Shown here piece by piece: positions 31,459-35,413 of a stretch of 35,413 nucleotides of DNA; position 1 is the first letter of the stretch; each line of letters begins with the position of its first letter. The notes beneath the pieces are model-generated. The model searched no databases. It saw only the letters and a list, made by a program, of their open reading frames with translations, and had not been told where the DNA came from. The position numbers were made by a program, and so were the translations under genes. This stretch comes from Cyanobacteria bacterium M_surface_10_m2_119 (lineage in GTDB: Bacteria; Cyanobacteriota; Cyanobacteriia; PCC-6307; Cyanobiaceae), in contig VGPU01000023.1 of assembly GCA_016882525.1 (NCBI GenBank), forward strand, positions 1 to 35,413, written 5' to 3'.

Positions 31459-33962
31459 GGCGCGGCAGGGCCGTTCGTTTTCGTTATAGAGATGGCGTGC
31501 AGGGCTGCCCACACCTGGCCCAGGGCCAGGCCGCCGTCGTTACACGGCACGTGCCCGTTCCAGAACACCGCCAGCCCGGCCGCCCGCAGGCCGGCGATGC
31601 AGCCCTCCAGCAGCAGGGCGTTCTGGAAGCAGCCGCCCGCCAGGGCCACCTGGGCGCAGCCGCGCTCCCGGGCCGCCCGCAGGGTCAGGGCCACCAGCGC
31701 CTCACAGAGCTGGCGGTGCCAGGCCGCGGCCAGTTGAGCGGGCGGGCGGCCCGCCGCCACCCCCTCCAGCAACGCCGCGAGCAGGGGCGTCCAGTCGAGC
31801 CAGCCCAGGGGCAGACCGGCAGCAGCTGGCGTTGCCGGGGCTGCGCTCGCCAGGGGTTCCAGAACCGCCGGCGCCAGGGGATCCGAAGGCGGTGCCACCT
31901 GACGCGCCAGCCCCTCCAGCAGCAGGCCGGCCTGGCCCTCGTAGCTGAGCTCTTGCACCAGATCGAGCAGGCTGGCGGCCCCATCGAACAGCCGCCCCAG
32001 GGCCGAGGTGCGCGGGGCGTTGCAGCCGGAAGCGAGGGCCTGGCGCAGCAGCCGCAGCTCATCGGGCGCGAAGGCGGCCCGGCAGGCGGCCGCCCCCGGG
32101 TGCTCCAGCCAGCCGGCCTCAGCCAGCAGCCCCAGGGCCACCCGCCGGGGTTCCACCAGCGCCCGCTCGCCGCCGGGCAGGGGCCAGGGCCGCAGGCAGG
32201 CCAGCCGCTCGATCGCCAGCGCCCCGCAGGCGGCAACGGGCGTCTCGGCCCGCTCCAGCCAGAGCAGTTCACCGCCCCACAGCTGGTGCCCTCCGGCCGC
32301 CGCATCGGCGGGTCCGTAACCCAGACCATCGGCGGCCCACACCAAGAGGGGGCCAGACAGGGCGTGCTCAGCCACCACCGCCAGGCCATGGGCCTGGTGG
32401 TGCTGCACGCGCAGCAGCGCCAGATGGTGCCGCGTCGCCAGGCCCTCGGCCAGCCGCACGCCCATGTAGCCGGGATGGCCATCCGCCACCAGCCAGGGCC
32501 CGCCCGACAGGGTCTCCCGCAGGTGGCGCTCCAGCTGCGCCTCCAGACCGTGCTGCAGGCGTTGCCGCAAACGAGGAGAGGCCAGATCGCCCTGGTAGGG
32601 CGCCACCCACACCCGCCCCCCCGCCGCCAGGGCCGGCGCCGCCTTGAGATCGCCGCCCAGGGCCAGAACCGCGCAGGCACCTGCCACTGCAGGGGCCGGC
32701 GGCGGACTGGCCGGCAAGGGCAAGGCAACCGGGGCATAGCCGCGGGCGCGGCGCAGCAGGGCGGGGCGGCCGTCGATCAGCTGCAGCAGGGAGTCGTCGA
32801 GGGGGCGGGCGATCGGCCGGTTGTGCACCAGAAAGGCATCGGCGCTGCCCCCCAGCCGCTCCAGGGCCTCGTCCGGATCGGTGCACAGGGGTTCACCGCT
32901 GGGGTTGCCGCTGGTGGCCACCAGGGGCCGGCCCACCGCCTGCGCCAGGAGCAGGTGCAGGGGCGAGGCCGGCAGCATCACCCCCAGGCAGGGGCTGCCG
33001 GGGGCCACGCCGACGGCAATCGGAACGGCAGCGGCAGCGGCGTCCAGCGGGGTAGGGACGTCGGCAGCGGCGTGGGCAGTGGACGTGCGGCGCAGCAGCA
33101 CGATGGGCGCTGCCGGGCCCTCCAGCTCGCGCCGCTCCTCAGGCGTGATCCGCACCTGGTTCTCCAACGGGGCCAGCTCGGCCAGCAGCAGAGCAAAGGG
33201 CTTGTGGGGCCGGCGCTTGCGCTGGCGCAGCCGGGCCACCGCCTCAGTAGCGGTGGCATCCACCAGCAGCTGGAAGCCGCCCACCCCCTGCAGGGCCAGG
33301 ATGCCGCCGCGCTGCAGCAACGCCGCCGCCGCCCGCAGGGGATCGCCCGCCATCGCCGCGCCATCGGGTGCCAGCAGCCGCAGCTGGGGGCCGCAGGCCG
33401 GGCAGCCGATCGTCTCGGCGTGGAAGCGGCGATCGGCGGAGTCGTCGAACTCCCGCTGGCAGGCCGGGCAGAGAGGAAAGGCGGCCAGGGTGGTGTGGGC
33501 ACGGGCGTAGGGCTCGGCAGTGGCGATCGAATAGCGGGGCCCGCAGCGGCTGCAGCTGATGAACGGGTAGCGGTAACGGCGGTTGGCGGGGTCGCGCAGC
33601 TCGGCCAGGCAGCAGGGGCAGGGGGCCAGATCGGCAGCGAGGGACGGGGCGAACAGGCCGGGGCCCAGGGGCTGGCCGGCAGCGGCGGCGATGCACAGGC
33701 CAGCCGGCGCCGGAACCAGGGGCGGGAGCCACTCGGGCTCCAGTGGCTCCAGGGCGCCGGGGGGCTGCAACGCCACCGGCAACCGCCGCACCAGCCGCTC
33801 CAGCGACCGGCGCTCCCCCTGCAACTCCAGCCGCACGGCGCCGGCGACGTTCTCCAGCTCGCCCACCAGATTGAGCTCGCGGGCCAGGCGGTGCACCAGC
33901 GGCCGGAAGCCCACCCCCTGCACCACGCCGCGGCAGAGCAGGCGCAGGCGGGCCTGGCTCAT
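31434..33962 (-). CDS. hypF: Carbamoyltransferase HypF
   Basis: The 842-residue protein makes thiocarbamate on HypE from carbamoyl phosphate, the first step to the CN ligands of NiFe hydrogenase. The order is: acylphosphatase domain (LLCRGVVQGVGFRPLVHRLA), two zinc-finger pairs (CPCC/CSRCGPRYS near 112-135; CPAC/CPACGP), a YrdC-like domain (RPHKPFALLL, GRPLVATSGNPSGEPLC), and the Kae1-like domain (LGGDLKAAPAL, YQGDLASP, VQHHQAHG, WAADGLGYGP, LAGGCFQNALL). The frame is unbroken. Start ATG 33962 overlaps the hypB stop by ATGA; an upstream in-frame extension is rejected. The end overlaps hypC by 25 bp. Confidence 0.95.
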   Translation of the reverse strand: MSQARLRLLCRGVVQGVGFRPLVHRLARELNLVGELENVAGAVRLELQGERRSLERLVRRLPVALQPPGALEPLEPEWLPPLVPAPAGLCIAAAAGQPLGPGLFAPSLAADLAPCPCCLAELRDPANRRYRYPFISCSRCGPRYSIATAEPYARAHTTLAAFPLCPACQREFDDSADRRFHAETIGCPACGPQLRLLAPDGAAMAGDPLRAAAALLQRGGILALQGVGGFQLLVDATATEAVARLRQRKRRPHKPFALLLAELAPLENQVRITPEERRELEGPAAPIVLLRRTSTAHAAADVPTPLDAAAAAVPIAVGVAPGSPCLGVMLPASPLHLLLAQAVGRPLVATSGNPSGEPLCTDPDEALERLGGSADAFLVHNRPIARPLDDSLLQLIDGRPALLRRARGYAPVALPLPASPPPAPAVAGACAVLALGGDLKAAPALAAGGRVWVAPYQGDLASPRLRQRLQHGLEAQLERHLRETLSGGPWLVADGHPGYMGVRLAEGLATRHHLALLRVQHHQAHGLAVVAEHALSGPLLVWAADGLGYGPADAAAGGHQLWGGELLWLERAETPVAACGALAIERLACLRPWPLPGGERALVEPRRVALGLLAEAGWLEHPGAAACRAAFAPDELRLLRQALASGCNAPRTSALGRLFDGAASLLDLVQELSYEGQAGLLLEGLARQVAPPSDPLAPAVLEPLASAAPATPAAAGLPLGWLDWTPLLAALLEGVAAGRPPAQLAAAWHRQLCEALVALTLRAARERGCAQVALAGGCFQNALLLEGCIAGLRAAGLAVFWNGHVPCNDGGLALGQVWAALHAISITKTNGPAAPCASPPLG

Positions 33963-34705
33963 CGCAACGCCGGGATGGCCAGGCCGAGGGCGGCGAGCAG
34001 GGCATCGAGGCCCACACCGCTGCGGGCCGAGGTTTCGAGCACGCGGGCGTGGGGGGCGACGCGGGCGATGGCGGCATGGGCGGCGGCGCGGTCGAAGTCC
34101 ACCGCCTCGGCCAGGTCGACCTTGGTGATCAGCACCAGATCGGCGCCGTGGAAGATCGGCGCGTATTTGAGCGGCTTGTCCTCGCCCTCGGTGACAGCGA
34201 GCAGCACCACCCGCAGGCCCTCGCCCAGGTCGTAGGCGCCGGGGCAAACCAGGTTGCCCACGTTCTCGATCACCAGCAGCTCCAGCTGCTCCAGCGCCAC
34301 CCCCTGGTGCGCGAGGCGGTGCAGCCCCTCGGCCACCATCGCAGCCTCCAGGTGGCAGGCCTGGCCGGTGGTGATCAGGGCGGCGCGCAGGCCGGCGGCC
34401 TGGAGGCGGCGGGCGTCGTTGTCGGTGGCCAGATCGCCCACGATCACCGCCAGGCGCTCCCGGTCGTCGCCACCCTCCGCCAGGCGCCGGGCCAGGGCCT
34501 CCAGCAGGGCGGTCTTGCCGGAACCGGGGGAGGAGAGCAGGTTCACCGCCAGCACGCCGGCGGCGGCGAAACGTTGGCGCAGGGCGGCGGCGCCGGCGTC
34601 GTTGCGGTGCAGCAGGGCGCTGTGCAGGGGCAGGGTACGGGTGGTAGCTGGCGGCTCAGGCGGGAGCTCAACGGCCGGTTGTCCGCAGGCGCAGTCGCGG
34701 CACAT
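33959..34705 (-). CDS. hypB: Nickel-insertion GTPase HypB
   Basis: The 248-residue protein begins MCRDCACG, the N-terminal high-affinity Ni motif (usually CxxCGC). It then has the P-loop LLSSPGSGKTALLEAL, VGDLATDNDA, the ENVGNLVCPG switch with the conserved metal-site Cys, and ITKVDLAEAV as the guanine-specificity motif. There is no His-rich stretch, so nickel storage is not expected. With HypA it delivers Ni to the hydrogenase large subunit. ATG 34705 is chosen over a TTG at 34732 because it places MC at the N-terminus. It overlaps hypF by 4 nt. The toxin-antitoxin remnant lies immediately upstream. Confidence 0.93.
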   Translation of the reverse strand: MCRDCACGQPAVELPPEPPATTRTLPLHSALLHRNDAGAAALRQRFAAAGVLAVNLLSSPGSGKTALLEALARRLAEGGDDRERLAVIVGDLATDNDARRLQAAGLRAALITTGQACHLEAAMVAEGLHRLAHQGVALEQLELLVIENVGNLVCPGAYDLGEGLRVVLLAVTEGEDKPLKYAPIFHGADLVLITKVDLAEAVDFDRAAAHAAIARVAPHARVLETSARSGVGLDALLAALGLAIPALR

Positions 34706-34765
34706 GGCGGCACGGGTGGGGGCCACGTTCAAGCTAGGAGCGGCGGCTGCCCCTGGCAGCCTGGC

Positions 34766-34891
34766 TCAACCAGGACGCTGCAGTCGCCGCAGCTGGAGCT
34801 CGCTCACAGCCGCGATCGCTTCGAAGTCGTCATCAAAACTCACCAGGAGGGCGCTGTGGTGCAAGGCCACAGCTGCGAGCAGCAGCTTCAC
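34766..34891 (-). pseudogene. C-terminal remnant of a VapC-like PIN-domain toxin
   Basis: A frame starting at GTG 34891 reads VKLLLAAVALHHSALLVSFD, then DDFEAIAAVSELQLRRLQ, and stops at 34766. This matches the last third of VapC toxins ('A..H.A.LLT.D.DFE.IA......', then the final strand). The N-terminal two-thirds, with most of the acidic active-site residues, is missing. The GTG overlaps the antitoxin stop as GTGA, so what is left may still be translated. It could not be a working RNase. Confidence 0.65.
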
Positions 34892-35121
34892 GGTGCGAGG
34901 GCCGCATCCCGCTGGCGGTCTCGCTCCTGCTCCGCCTCAAAGCCCTCCAGGTCCACACCCCAGTCGCCGCTGAGAAAGCGCTCGGCGATCCGGGACCTGC
35001 GGCGCTGCTGCAGGGCCTCCGCCATCAGCCGACGAATGGCGGGGCCCTTTTCACGCTCCCCGGTGAGTTCTATGACTTCCGCCATCTCCTGATCTGACAG
35101 CTCAACCGGAACTTTCATCAT
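34888..35121 (-). CDS. VapB-like antitoxin
   Basis: The 77-residue protein reads MMKVPVELSDQEMAEVIELTG, then EKGPAIRRLMAEALQQRRRSR and a Trp/Asp-rich tail FLSGDWGVDLEGFE. This is the pattern of VapB antitoxins: a short DNA-binding ribbon-helix-helix with the 'EL(T/S)G..(T/K)...A(V/I)..A' core and a toxin-binding tail. G-rich bases precede ATG 35121. It sits between hypA and hypB on the same strand, 54 bp after hypA. The partner toxin is only a remnant, so this is an orphan antitoxin that may still bind DNA here. The family call is moderate. Confidence 0.7.
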   Translation of the reverse strand: MMKVPVELSDQEMAEVIELTGEREKGPAIRRLMAEALQQRRRSRIAERFLSGDWGVDLEGFEAEQERDRQRDAALAP

Positions 35122-35175
35122 CTACCCCCCGCAGAGTCCGATTTTCCCATCGCCAGGGGCTCAGGACAACGCCCC

Positions 35176-35413
35176 TCACTCCACCTCCAGCGCCAGCAGG
35201 CGCAGGTCGCGGCCGCGCAGCAGCCGGCGGCTGATCGTGCCGCAGCGGGGGCAGTCGCAGCAGCCCTGCGGGGCGGGGAAGGGGGCATCGCAGGCGGCGC
35301 AGTGACAGGTGGCCGGCTCGATCTCAATCTGCAGCTCGGCGCCGGCGGCAAGCGTGCCGGCCATCACCAGCGGGAAGCCGAAGCGCAGGGCCTCCACCTC
35401 CACCCCCGCCAGC
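35176..35413 (-). CDS. hypA: Hydrogenase nickel chaperone HypA (partial, N-terminus beyond window)
   Basis: The minus-strand frame enters from the right edge as LAGVEVEALRFGFPLVMAGT. It continues with AELQIEIEPATCHCAACDAPF and CDCPRCGTISRRLLRGRDLRLLALEVE, ending at 35176. The two Cys pairs (CAAC, CPRC) form the structural zinc site of HypA, and 'G...GVE.E.L.F.F' matches the central helix of the family. The N-terminal Ni-binding MHE lies outside the window. HypA works with HypB in Ni delivery. It heads this stretch of the hyp operon; hox structural genes may lie further right, but this cannot be seen. Confidence 0.9.
   Translation of the reverse strand, partial: LAGVEVEALRFGFPLVMAGTLAAGAELQIEIEPATCHCAACDAPFPAPQGCCDCPRCGTISRRLLRGRDLRLLALEVE

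Noticed and set aside
31497-34235. Plus-strand open frame of 912 codons opposite hypF
   Set aside because: Antisense shadow of hypF, with Gln/Gly/Arg-rich low-complexity translation and no recognisable domain.

Overview
The window looks like chromosome of a GC-rich alpha-type cyanobacterium of the Cyanobium/Synechococcus/Vulcanococcus kind. The evidence is a complete ndhF3-ndhD3-cupA-cupS CO2-uptake operon, a small DUF3136-type protein known to me mainly from marine and freshwater picocyanobacteria, and a hyp-nifJ cluster of the sort that serves a bidirectional (Hox) hydrogenase. All family assignments come from reading the translated sequence; no database search was run.

Region 1 (1 to about 2,770) is the end of an integrated mobile element. 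It holds a minus-strand operon of phage/plasmid type: a SLOG/DUF2493 protein, a Gp157-like protein and a Rad52-family annealing protein cut by the window edge. About 860 bp of mostly non-coding DNA with palindromes and direct repeats follows. The region ends at the 3' half of a tRNA-Arg(UCU) gene, which starts in the anticodon loop: the usual mark left by a tyrosine integrase.

Region 2 (2,758 to 8,500) is host DNA on the minus strand: a class I glutamine amidotransferase, an unrecognised beta-rich protein, a P-type ATPase related to Na+/K+ pumps, and two small genes. Region 3 (8,611 to 13,751) is the NDH-1MS CO2-uptake operon, with genes overlapping or nearly abutting.

Region 4 (13,843 to 18,528) is a three-gene c-di-GMP set read in the order sensor, cyclase, phosphodiesterase. 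The sensor carries a c-type-heme DUF3365 domain and a complete LOV blue-light domain. The diguanylate cyclase is split by a 5-bp tandem duplication. Region 5 (18,595 to 23,084) holds a lipoprotein, an RTX-like repeat protein with a good promoter, several small cyanobacterial proteins, a PilZ protein (possible c-di-GMP receptor) and a LuxR-type regulator.

Region 6 (23,239 to the right edge) is a hydrogenase-maturation and fermentation cluster. On the minus strand the order of transcription is hypA, vapB (with a vapC remnant), hypB, hypF, hypC, nifJ, a DHODH-like gene, hypD, then hypE. A PhyH-family dioxygenase gene lies on the opposite strand between hypD and hypE. NifJ would make reduced ferredoxin from pyruvate, which a Hox hydrogenase could use. 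However, hypE has an in-frame amber stop, hypD a one-base loss in a homopolymer, and the DHODH-like gene at least three lesions, one exactly in a perfect 19-bp inverted repeat. Either the cluster is decaying or the assembly has errors here. hypA, hypB, hypF, hypC and nifJ read intact.
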